In this document: positions 25,711 through 36,683 of the stretch, one piece after another
Numbering within the stretch: the stretch's first letter is position 1
Layout: each line of letters begins with the position of its first letter
Source of the DNA: Alphaproteobacteria bacterium
GTDB lineage: Bacteria > Pseudomonadota > Alphaproteobacteria > UBA2136 > UBA6156
Direction of reading: 5' to 3'
NCBI GenBank assembly: GCA_027485835.1
Contig: JAIXQG010000002.1
Coordinates: 62,001 to 126,000 of the forward strand
Length of the DNA: 64,000 bases
The notes under the pieces: model-generated
Told to the model about the DNA's origin: nothing
The model's input: only the letters and a program-made list of their open reading frames with translations
Database searches by the model: none
Program-made: the position numbers and the translations under genes

Positions 25711-26400
25711 ATGAGGTTATTACTTATCGAGGACGAAAAAGAACTTGCAGGACTCGTACGTGAAGGCCTTATTCAACAGGGTTATGACGTTGATATAGCT
25801 TATACTTTAGCAGATGCACGGTGTTACTTGACCTCATCTGACTACGATTTGATAATTTCTGACAGAACCATGCCGGATGGCGATAGCCTTGAGCTTATCC
25901 GCGACCTGACATCCCGGAACAAAGTGACGCAGGTACTTATACTCTCCGGCTGTGCCAGCTACGAAGACCGGGTTGCCGGGCTTAATAGTGGTGCCGACGA
26001 TTACCTCATCAAACCCTTTGCCATGATCGAGCTAAGTGCGCGCATACGCAATCTGCTGCGGCGCTCGGTTGGGTTACGCGGTTATCAACTCCGTGCCGGA
26101 AATATTGTGATTGACCTGACCTACAACACCGTGATGGTAGATGAGCAGCTCTGCAAGATGACACGGCGCGAAACCGTGCTACTGGAGGCGCTGATGCGCC
26201 GCATGGGGCGCCTTGTTACCAAGGAAAGCCTTGAAAAAAACATGTACGGACTGGATGATGAAGGCAGCAGCGGAGCGATTGATATTGCCATGTTTCGGTT
26301 GCGGAAAACCCTGAAAGCCCACGGCGCGAACGTGCAGATACACACCATGCGCGGGCTTGGATATGTTTTGGAGGAACCGAACGATGAAACTCAGACTTAG
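25711..26400 (+). CDS. OmpR-family response regulator
   Basis: This 229-residue regulator has a receiver domain with acidic pair IEDE, phospho-acceptor Asp in IISDRTMPDG, a Ser in place of the usual Thr in ILSGC, and the conserved Lys in LIKPFA. A C-terminal winged helix follows (TRRETVLLEALMRRMGRLVT, then RGLGYVLEE). It overlaps the histidine kinase start by 17 bases, so the two form a cognate pair. QseB/TctD-type regulators are nearest by eye; the target genes are unknown. Confidence 0.93.
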   Translation: MRLLLIEDEKELAGLVREGLIQQGYDVDIAYTLADARCYLTSSDYDLIISDRTMPDGDSLELIRDLTSRNKVTQVLILSGCASYEDRVAGLNSGADDYLIKPFAMIELSARIRNLLRRSVGLRGYQLRAGNIVIDLTYNTVMVDEQLCKMTRRETVLLEALMRRMGRLVTKESLEKNMYGLDDEGSSGAIDIAMFRLRKTLKAHGANVQIHTMRGLGYVLEEPNDETQT

Positions 26401-27748
26401 TACACGCATTTCGTCCGGCCTGACGATTCTTTACCTTGCCGTCGCCATTATTACGTTTGTGTGGGTTGACCATAGCGTACGTCAGGTTGCGACCGACTAT
26501 CAGTATGAGTCGTTATTGCGGCAAAGCAAAATGCTCACCAAGTACCTTCGTATGGGTGCGGATAATTTACCCGTCATTGATCTGCCTCATCCAATCGCCC
26601 ATACTTATGAGTATAAGAACCATGGTCGAGCTTATTTAATTGTTGATAAATCAGGAAAAATCATCTCATCGTCATCACACGATGCTGTAAGCTTGCTCTC
26701 CGAAGGTGTCTTAAATCTTCGTCACCTCTACACCTTCCAGTCTTTAGGGGATGATACAACGCCCCTTATTTTGGATGGTATGGTAATAAAGCTACCGCCG
26801 GAAAAAACCAATAATCAGGAATTCTTCCTAATTGCCGGACGCTTTGAAGGTGCGGAGGGTTTCATTATCGACAAGGCCGCCAGCAAGATTAGCTTGGAAC
26901 TTGTTTATCTGCTCACACCCCTTTATCTCCTGTCCATCCTCTTTTCAATATTCACGGTTATTCAGGGTATGCGCCCGCTTAACCAGTTGGCCAACCAAGC
27001 CAAGAAACTGACGCCAGACGATGTACAGACCCGTCTTGATGAAACACTTGCACCAAGCGAAGCTAAACCGTTAGTTCATGCCATTAACCGTCTTATTAGC
27101 CGGATTCAAATTAATTATACTGAACGGCACCATTTCCTGACGGACTCGGCCCACCAGTTGCGAACCCCCCTAGCCGTGATGCGGGCACGAATTGACCAAT
27201 TGCCTGATTTTCCGGGAAAATCCTTTCTCGAACAGGATATCAATCATCTAAGTGGACTGATACGGCAACTGCTCACACTGGCACAAATCGAGGGCAAACC
27301 CATCAAGCTGGTGAAAAAAGACATTATAGCAATTGTAAAAGACCGTATGGAGCAACTGGCACCGCTGGCACTCAAGCATGGCAATAGCTTCCAATTGGAT
27401 GCACCCGACCAACCTGTTTTGGTTGAGCTGGATGAAGCCACCGCGGGAGAAGCGATTGGAAACGTGCTGGATAATGCCATCCGGTTCTCTCCAAAAGGCA
27501 AAGATATTGAAGTCAACATCAACATGAATGGTCAGATACAAATCCATGACCGCGGACCGGGTGTAGACGCCGAAAAACGCCCCCACCTGTTTAAGCGTAC
27601 CTGGCAGGATAGCGGCCGTGAGGATGGCGTTGGACTAGGATTAGCGATTGTTGGAGAAATTATGCGCAAGCACTACGGAACCGCCTCGATTACCGACCGG
27701 GAGGGTGGTGGAAGTACGGTCACCCTTCAGTTTAATAAAGTGAATTAG
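26384..27748 (+). CDS. Two-component sensor histidine kinase
   Basis: The 454-residue kinase has two membrane segments (ILYLAVAIITFVWV and the second near LLTPLYLLSILFSIFTVI) that enclose a ~150-residue periplasmic sensor. A HAMP linker follows, then the H box SAHQLRTPLAVMRARI, N box NVLDNAIRFSPKG, G1 DRGPGVD and G2 GLGLAIVGEIM. The ATG at 26384 has GGAGGA eight bases ahead, inside the regulator gene. The signal is unknown. The last codons lie in a perfect 15-base tandem duplication (27734-27763), so a single slippage event could shift the stop. Confidence 0.93.
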   Translation: MKLRLSTRISSGLTILYLAVAIITFVWVDHSVRQVATDYQYESLLRQSKMLTKYLRMGADNLPVIDLPHPIAHTYEYKNHGRAYLIVDKSGKIISSSSHDAVSLLSEGVLNLRHLYTFQSLGDDTTPLILDGMVIKLPPEKTNNQEFFLIAGRFEGAEGFIIDKAASKISLELVYLLTPLYLLSILFSIFTVIQGMRPLNQLANQAKKLTPDDVQTRLDETLAPSEAKPLVHAINRLISRIQINYTERHHFLTDSAHQLRTPLAVMRARIDQLPDFPGKSFLEQDINHLSGLIRQLLTLAQIEGKPIKLVKKDIIAIVKDRMEQLAPLALKHGNSFQLDAPDQPVLVELDEATAGEAIGNVLDNAIRFSPKGKDIEVNINMNGQIQIHDRGPGVDAEKRPHLFKRTWQDSGREDGVGLGLAIVGEIMRKHYGTASITDREGGGSTVTLQFNKVN

Positions 27749-27763
27749 AATAAAGTGAATTAG

Positions 27764-27793
27764 AAAAAAAAGAGGGCCGATAAGCCCTCTTTT
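27764..27793. terminator. Bidirectional terminator between the kinase and the old yellow enzyme gene
   Basis: An A8 run, GAGGGC-CGATAA-GCCCTC stem and TTTT lie between convergent stops at 27748 and 27806. Confidence 0.85.
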
Positions 27794-27805
27794 ACATTAT
27801 CCCCT

Positions 27806-28915
27806 TTATTGTACGCTGGCCGCGCCGCGGTAGCGGGCGAGCCAGTGGGCGTAGGGTGTGGGTAACACGTTTGCGGGTTTTTCGACTCCCAGCTTGAGCG
27901 CAAGTTGGTAGGAGTAGTGTGGGTTAGCCAAGTGGGCGTGGCCCATCATCACAAGGTCCATTTGGCCCGTTGAAATCGCTTGCTCGGCAATCTGAGGGTC
28001 GTCCATGCCCCAAGCGGTGGCGACCGGCAGGGCGGTTTCCGCTTTAATACGTTGCGCTACAGGTGCTAGAAAACCGGGGCTCCACGGGATGTTGGAGTTG
28101 GGAGTGGAGAAGCCAATACTGACGCTGAGGAAGTCGAGTCCGCCTTCGCGGAACTTATGTGTGAGCTGAATGGCTTCCGACAGCGTTTCTTCGTCGCGGC
28201 CGTCGTACTCTATCACCCCCAGACGTGCGGTGAGTGGCAGGTTTTCCGGCCAGACTTCGCGGACGGCAGCAAGGGTTTCCAGCAAAAAGCGGCTGCGACC
28301 TGCGAAGTCTCCGCCATACTCATCGGTCCGCTGGTTGGCATGAACCGAGAGGAAGCTTTGGCCCAAGTAGCCGTGGGCAAAGTGAAGCTCTAACCACTTA
28401 AAGCCCGCTTTGTGCGCGCGCTTGGCGGCGGCGACAAAATCGGCCTTCACACGGGCGATGTCGTCATGCGTCATCTCTTGTGGTGTTTTGGATAACCCAC
28501 CGCCAAAGGCGATCGCCGAGGGCGACAGCGTGGGCCAGCCGCGCGGGTCACCTTCGGCGATATGGTCGTCGCCTTCCCATGGGCGGTTGGCGCTGGCCTT
28601 GCGTCCGGCATGACCGATTTGAATACCGGGGACGGCACCCGCGCTCTCAATCGCATGTGCAATTTTCGCCATCTCGGCGGCTTGGGTGTCGTTCCAAAGG
28701 CCCGTGCAGCCGGGGCTGATGCGGCCTTCCGGCGAGACGGCGGTGGCTTCGACAATCACCAGCCCTGCCCCACCGCGCGCCAGCCCCGTGTAGTGGGCAA
28801 GGTGCCAATCGTTCGGTACGCCATCGGTCGCGCTGTACTGGCACATGGGTGGCACGGCAATGCGATTGCGGAGCGTTACACCTTTAAGCGTGAAGGGACT
28901 AAAGAGGGTTGACAT
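27806..28915 (-). CDS. Old yellow enzyme family NADPH:flavin oxidoreductase, YqjM-like
   Basis: The 369-residue FMN enzyme reduces activated C=C bonds of enals, enones and related electrophiles. It begins with the YqjM-class start LFSPFTLKGVTLRNRIAVPP and has the redox-sensing Cys in PPMCQYS, IGHAGRKAS, and HFAHGYLGQSFLS with the substrate-binding His residues. The start at 28915 has AAAGGAA ahead of it; an upstream ATG would add 20 residues foreign to the family. Such enzymes often serve detoxification, but the real substrate is unknown. Confidence 0.92.
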   Translation of the reverse strand: MSTLFSPFTLKGVTLRNRIAVPPMCQYSATDGVPNDWHLAHYTGLARGGAGLVIVEATAVSPEGRISPGCTGLWNDTQAAEMAKIAHAIESAGAVPGIQIGHAGRKASANRPWEGDDHIAEGDPRGWPTLSPSAIAFGGGLSKTPQEMTHDDIARVKADFVAAAKRAHKAGFKWLELHFAHGYLGQSFLSVHANQRTDEYGGDFAGRSRFLLETLAAVREVWPENLPLTARLGVIEYDGRDEETLSEAIQLTHKFREGGLDFLSVSIGFSTPNSNIPWSPGFLAPVAQRIKAETALPVATAWGMDDPQIAEQAISTGQMDLVMMGHAHLANPHYSYQLALKLGVEKPANVLPTPYAHWLARYRGAASVQ

Positions 28916-29080
28916 GAGGTTAGGTTCCTTTATTTCGAATAATTCGTAATTAATCACGTTTGAGAGGTTTGGCATAGCCCTTTTTGCTGAATAGTTGTTG
29001 TGCGGTTACGCAGAGGCGGAGCTTCCCCTACCCTGCTACGTGGCGTTAAATGGGACTAGATTACGGGGGAGATAGACCAG

Positions 29081-29602
29081 ATGAAGATTATTGTAGGAAG
29101 CCAGAACGCCGCAAAGGTAGGTGCTGTGAAAATGGCCGCCGACGCCTATTGGGGCGAGAACGAAGTGTGGGGGATTGAGGCCGACAGCGGTGTGCCGGGC
29201 CAGCCAAAAGGGTGGGAGGAAACGATGCGCGGGGCCCTGACCCGTGCGCGCAACGCCTATTACGCCGCCGAAGGTAAAGCCGATTTGGGCGTGGGTTTGG
29301 AAGGTGGCGTGGTAGATATGGCCGGACGCATGGTGCTGATGAACGTGGCGGCAGTGTTTGATGGAACGCAGGAATCGGCAGCGCCCGGCACTGGCACGCC
29401 GCTACCGGAAAGCTGGGCCTTGGCGGTGCGTGAGGGACAGGAATTAGGCCCGTTTCTGGCAGAAAAATTTGCCGGATATAACCGTAAGATCGGTGCTATG
29501 CCGTTTGTGACGAATGGGGTTTTGCAGCGGGAAGCAATTTTTGCGGAAGCGCTGAAAGGCGCGCTGGCACCGTGGGTGACGCCCGAGGCGTTTGCGGCTT
29601 AA
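29081..29602 (+). CDS. Non-canonical purine NTP phosphatase, YjjX/DUF84 family
   Basis: The 173-residue protein opens with MKIIVGSQNAAKVGAVK, the nucleotide-binding start shared by YjjX-type inosine/xanthosine triphosphatases. It continues with SGVPGQPKGWEETMRGALTR and GVGLEGGV, the metal and phosphate segments of the fold. These enzymes cleanse deaminated purine nucleotides. A GGGGGAG ribosome site precedes the ATG. It is a single gene with a small terminator at 29671-29692. Confidence 0.88.
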   Translation: MKIIVGSQNAAKVGAVKMAADAYWGENEVWGIEADSGVPGQPKGWEETMRGALTRARNAYYAAEGKADLGVGLEGGVVDMAGRMVLMNVAAVFDGTQESAAPGTGTPLPESWALAVREGQELGPFLAEKFAGYNRKIGAMPFVTNGVLQREAIFAEALKGALAPWVTPEAFAA

Positions 29603-29843
29603 GCGCGTCTTTTTGTGCTATTCATGCCATGGTTATGGCGCCACAGGAGGGTACGCCAATCGGTTGTACAAGGGGCTGAAACGACCCCTTTTCGCTTGCC
29701 TGCGCTTAACCCACGCGCCTAGCATGCCAGTGCTGGAAAAAGATAATTTCAAACCAGCACCACGACTGACCGGAGAATAAAATAAACGAATAAATAACCG
29801 GTGATCAGGTTTTGCTCTGCAAGAGGGAAACCGGACTAAACGT
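29603..29843. other. Intergenic stretch, possible small RNA
   Basis: After the YjjX-like stop comes a weak hairpin terminator (AAGGGG/CCCCTTTT, 29671-29692), then ~150 bases with no credible gene that run into a strong terminator at 29844-29885. A leaderless 17-codon frame at 29723 is too short to defend. A small RNA ending at the second terminator is possible, but nothing in the sequence identifies one. Confidence 0.3.
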
Positions 29844-29885
29844 AAAGCCCTAAGAGCCAATAAGAATGCTCTAGGGCTTTTTTTT
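29844..29885 (+). terminator. Strong terminator without an assigned gene
   Basis: AAAGCCCTAAGAGC/GCTCTAGGGCTTT hairpin (one bulge) with a T8 run lies about 240 bases past the nearest plus-strand gene. It implies an unannotated plus-strand transcript, or a second terminator for the YjjX-like gene. Confidence 0.75.
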
Positions 29886-29895
29886 GATTCACCGC

Positions 29896-29998
29896 AGGGG
29901 TTAAAACCGCCCCCTGTGGCGTCGCCTCCTCCTCGTGTACGTTTCTCTGTACACGTCGTCGTCTGCGTCCTCCACAGGATGACGGTTTATAACCTCCT
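29896..29998. repeat. About 100-base imperfect palindrome downstream of ligA
   Basis: Outer arms AGGGGTTA-AAACCGCCCCCTGTGG and CCACAGGATGACGGTTTATAACCTCCT are imperfect inverted copies. They enclose the perfect hairpin CGTGTAC-N8-GTACACG at 29934-29955, with partly complementary TC-rich stretches between. It could be a cruciform-forming extragenic palindrome or a structured transcript end of ligA, whose stop is 15 bases away. Confidence 0.65.
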
Positions 29999-30012
29999 GC
30001 CCTTATCCCAAC

Positions 30013-33746
<3,734 letters not shown>

Positions 33747-33919
33747 GCTGCTACCCTAGCATTTGCGGCTTTTTTGGCAAGGGATTGGATACCAAGTTAA
33801 GCAACCAGCAAAAGAATTAACTACTGACTTGCCATTTTTTCCCTTGTTTTTTGCAATAAATTGAATACACTTCATTTTAGACACACCATTCACATTTTTC
33901 ACCCTCAGGAGAACCTGAC

Positions 33920-34846
33920 ATGCCGTCTGGAATTATCGAGAAAGTCGCTCAGTTCTTTTTTTCTAATCTTCAAGTTTCTTCAGGCTCAAATTTGAAGCCT
34001 GTCAATAAACAATTGGCAACTTGTTTGCCTCAAAAAATTAAATCTTCAGTACCTAGACCAATAAAAGAAAAAGAGAAAAACTTTAAAGCCTGCCTGCCTA
34101 AACGTATGAAGGAATCAGAAGAAGAGATACCGTATGTAAAAATCAAGCATATATCCATAATTCACACACCTGAATCCTACGAAGATTTTTTGAAAAAAAA
34201 TCCATCATTTAACAAAGATAACATCTCTTATCAATTGTATAGGCGCACTGAGTTCAGTCGTGAAAAACATGCCCACCGTTTGAATGAAGCAGATTCGTTT
34301 CTCAGAGTTCGCCTTGAAGAAGCATTAAATCCTTCTGAAGGCGAGTGGTTCAACGTTGATCTTGTGATGGCCTTCTACGCAAGAATTAATATTGAAATTG
34401 CTCATTCATACAAAGAGTATTGGGAGCACATTCACTACAGGAGCATTCCAAATGAAGAGCTTATCAATATTCTTCAAAGAGATGGGATACTTTTCACTGA
34501 GTCAATCGAGGAAATAAATCAATTAATTTTCTTTGTACAAGAGCTAAACCCTCTTTATGCTTATTACAAGGCTAAAGAGAGAAAAGAACTATTTGTTACA
34601 GAGAATGTAAGAAAATACACTTCTAAATCAAACCCAGATGAATATACCGAACACAATTTAGGAGGAAATTCTTCTCAACCTAATACGAATGAATACACTG
34701 GAGGTAACTCAGATCGCTGGGCACCAAAGGATACATTTGAAGCAGACTTCGCCAGAGATTGGTCCTTCGCTAAAGGATACGAGAACAGCTCCACCTATAA
34801 TGACAAGGACGGTGACTGTGGCTATGAAACTGGCGCAGGGACCTAA
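33920..34846 (+). CDS. AT-rich orphan protein of unknown function
   Basis: A 308-residue, charged protein with no signal peptide or membrane segment and no family I recognise. The gene is far more AT-rich than everything around it and uses A-rich Lys, Asn and Ile codons, which points to foreign origin. A strong CAGGAG ribosome site precedes the ATG and a terminator follows, so it should be expressed. The N-terminal 70 residues are very Lys-rich. The C-terminal 65 are low-complexity, Asn/Gly/Thr/Ser-rich, with EYT and GGNS repeated twice (NPDEYTEHNLGGNSSQ, then NTNEYTGGNSDRW). The middle part (about 75-225) is helical with aromatic residues. Confidence 0.75.
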   Translation: MPSGIIEKVAQFFFSNLQVSSGSNLKPVNKQLATCLPQKIKSSVPRPIKEKEKNFKACLPKRMKESEEEIPYVKIKHISIIHTPESYEDFLKKNPSFNKDNISYQLYRRTEFSREKHAHRLNEADSFLRVRLEEALNPSEGEWFNVDLVMAFYARINIEIAHSYKEYWEHIHYRSIPNEELINILQRDGILFTESIEEINQLIFFVQELNPLYAYYKAKERKELFVTENVRKYTSKSNPDEYTEHNLGGNSSQPNTNEYTGGNSDRWAPKDTFEADFARDWSFAKGYENSSTYNDKDGDCGYETGAGT

Positions 34847-34856
34847 CACACACGAC

Positions 34857-34882
34857 GAAAAGGCGGCCTCGGCCGCCTTTTC
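34857..34882. terminator. Bidirectional terminator between the orphan gene and bamD
   Basis: AAAAGGCGGCC-TC-GGCCGCCTTTT hairpin with flanking A and T runs lies between convergent stops at 34846 and 34889. Confidence 0.85.
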
Positions 34883-34888
34883 TGCTTT

Positions 34889-35704
34889 TTAAAAAATCTC
34901 TTCCACGCCTTTGGCGAGTTTTTTCGCCCAGCTTTCTTTTTGGCCTACGGGGGCGAGTTTGCGCTCGGTGAGGAGGTCGTAGGCGCGGGCGTACCACTCG
35001 GAGCCCGGGTAGTTGTGGCCGAGAATGGCGGCGGCGCGCACGGCTTCGTCATCTATCCCCAGTGCCACGTAGCTCTCGGTAATGCGGTAGAGCGCTTCCG
35101 GCGTTTGGCTGCTGGTCTGGTAACTTTGGATGACGCTGCGGAAGCGGTTGATGGCGGGCAGCCACATTTTTTGGGTTTGGTAGTAACGGCCGACCGTCAT
35201 TTCCTTACCGGCCAGGTGGTCTTGGCAGAGGGTCATTTTCAGGCGGGCGTCCCGCGCGTAAGGGCTTTGCGGGAAGCGGTTGACGACTTCGCTGAAGGCT
35301 TCCAGCGCCTTTTGCGTTTCCGACTGGTCGCGCATCACGTCGGCCATCTGGTAATAGTGGTTCAGGCCTGCCAGATAGTACATGTAGGCGAGGTCTTTAT
35401 GGCCCGGGTGCATGCGCACAAAACGCTCGATGGTGATGATCGAATCGTCGTGGTCTTCGTTCAGCATCTGGGCGTAGGCGGTCATGATCTGGCCTCGGGT
35501 GGCCCAGCCGGAATACGGGTATTGGCGCTCCAGCTCTTCAAACGCGTGGATGGCCTGCGGATAACGCTTTTCCTGCATGGCATCCATGGCGTTGTTGTAC
35601 AGCTCACCTACGCTGCCGGTGAGCTCGCCTTCTGGTTTGGCCGTGGCGCAGCCCGCAAGAATGGTTGCCGCAAGAAAGGCGAGAGCGAGAGTGTTCTTTT
35701 TCAT
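34889..35704 (-). CDS. bamD: Outer membrane assembly lipoprotein BamD
   Basis: BamD is the essential lipoprotein of the BAM complex that inserts beta-barrel proteins. The 271 residues begin with a lipoprotein signal peptide ending in LAGC. TPR-like repeats follow (YNNAMDAMQEKRYPQAIHAF, RGQIMTAYAQ, LAYMYYLAGLNHYYQMADV), and VGRYYQTQKMWLPAINRFR is the diagnostic BamD segment. The length is typical. It is a single gene. Confidence 0.94.
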   Translation of the reverse strand: MKKNTLALAFLAATILAGCATAKPEGELTGSVGELYNNAMDAMQEKRYPQAIHAFEELERQYPYSGWATRGQIMTAYAQMLNEDHDDSIITIERFVRMHPGHKDLAYMYYLAGLNHYYQMADVMRDQSETQKALEAFSEVVNRFPQSPYARDARLKMTLCQDHLAGKEMTVGRYYQTQKMWLPAINRFRSVIQSYQTSSQTPEALYRITESYVALGIDDEAVRAAAILGHNYPGSEWYARAYDLLTERKLAPVGQKESWAKKLAKGVEEIF

Positions 35705-35761
35705 GGCGGTAGAGTGACGCAGCAGGGCCTGCGTGACAAGAGGGTTTTTAGGCCCACGCCA

Positions 35762-35786
35762 CGAAAAGAGGCGGCCGCGCCGCCCC
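35762..35786 (-). terminator. Terminator of the diguanylate cyclase gene
   Basis: GGCGGC-GCG-GCCGCC stem with CTCTTTTC following on the minus strand, about 20 bases past the stop at 35802. Confidence 0.6.
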
Positions 35787-35801
35787 TTCCCTGTGCCTCC
35801 T

Positions 35802-36581
35802 TTAAGAGTAGAAGCGGTAGCCGTTACGGCCCGCTTTTTTCACGGCGTACATGGTTTCATCGGCAGCTTGCAGCAGCGATTCCACCGTGGCGCCATCGGT
35901 CGGTGCCATAGTGATGCCGATGGAGGCGCCGAGCTTGATGCGCAGGTCGTTCAGCCAGATCGGTTCGTTGATCAGGTCGATGATCTTCTTCACGCGTTCT
36001 TCCACCAACGCTTTGTCGGACTGGCCGTAGAGCACGATGATGAACTCGTCTCCGCCCAGACGTGCCACCGTATCGTCTTCCCGCACGCAGGCGCGGAAGA
36101 GTTCGGCCACCTTGCGCAGCACGGCGTCGCCCGCTTCGTGGCCGTAGGTGTCGTTCACCGGTTTAAACTTGTCGAGGTCGATATACAGCAACGCCAGCGG
36201 TTGTTGGCGCTTGAAGGCGGCATCCAGCTTTTGTAGCACGCCACGACGGTTGGCGAGACCCGTCAGGGGGTCGGTGTTCGCCTGCTGGGTGGCTTTATCG
36301 GCCTTGGAAAGACGACCGATAGCGGCGGCGAGATTGCCGATTTCATCGATGCGCTTCAGTTGCAAAGAATCCGGCACCATGCCGCTTTCAATTTTCTCTA
36401 CCGCGTGGCGCATCTGCTCGATCGCGGCGGTATCCTGCCGCGCCAGCAGTGCGACGAAGCCCAGAACACCTACGATAGTGATGATAGTTCCGAAGACAGG
36501 GCCAATAGCAAAGGTGAGCCCGGCACCTACTAACAGAGATGCGGCAACAGGAATGGTATAGCGTTGAGAAAAGGTTTTCAT
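35802..36581 (-). CDS. Membrane diguanylate cyclase
   Basis: The 259-residue protein has two N-terminal membrane segments (VAASLLVGAGLTFAIG and TIITIVGVLGFVALLA) with almost no periplasmic loop, a short linker with HAMP-like character, and a complete GGDEF domain. The active site ARLGGDEFIIVLYG is intact, and an RxxD product-inhibition site (REDD) stands five residues before it. It should therefore make c-di-GMP from two GTP and be feedback-controlled. The input signal is not evident. c-di-GMP would fit the adjacent chemotaxis and pilus themes. Confidence 0.93.
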   Translation of the reverse strand: MKTFSQRYTIPVAASLLVGAGLTFAIGPVFGTIITIVGVLGFVALLARQDTAAIEQMRHAVEKIESGMVPDSLQLKRIDEIGNLAAAIGRLSKADKATQQANTDPLTGLANRRGVLQKLDAAFKRQQPLALLYIDLDKFKPVNDTYGHEAGDAVLRKVAELFRACVREDDTVARLGGDEFIIVLYGQSDKALVEERVKKIIDLINEPIWLNDLRIKLGASIGITMAPTDGATVESLLQAADETMYAVKKAGRNGYRFYS

Positions 36582-36640
36582 GGGCGGTAGTTTTGAGGTT
36601 TTCGGAGAGGATGTCTAGTGGTTTCAGTAATGCAACGGGC

Positions 36641-36666
36641 AAAAAAACCGGCCCGAAGGCCGGTTT
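36641..36666 (-). terminator. Terminator of the ParA-like gene
   Basis: AACCGGCC-TTCG-GGCCGGTT hairpin followed by a T run on the minus strand, 18 bases past the ParA-like stop. Confidence 0.8.
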
Positions 36667-36683
36667 CAGCAGAAGCTGGACGC

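Noticed and set aside
33747-33919. LexA (SOS) box in front of recN
   Set aside because: recN is often LexA-controlled, but neither GTTC-N7-GTTC nor CTGT-N8-ACAG was found in this stretch by eye.
35802-36581. Degenerate GGDEF protein
   Set aside because: The active site reads GGDEF without change and the RxxD site is present, so there is no reason to call it inactive.
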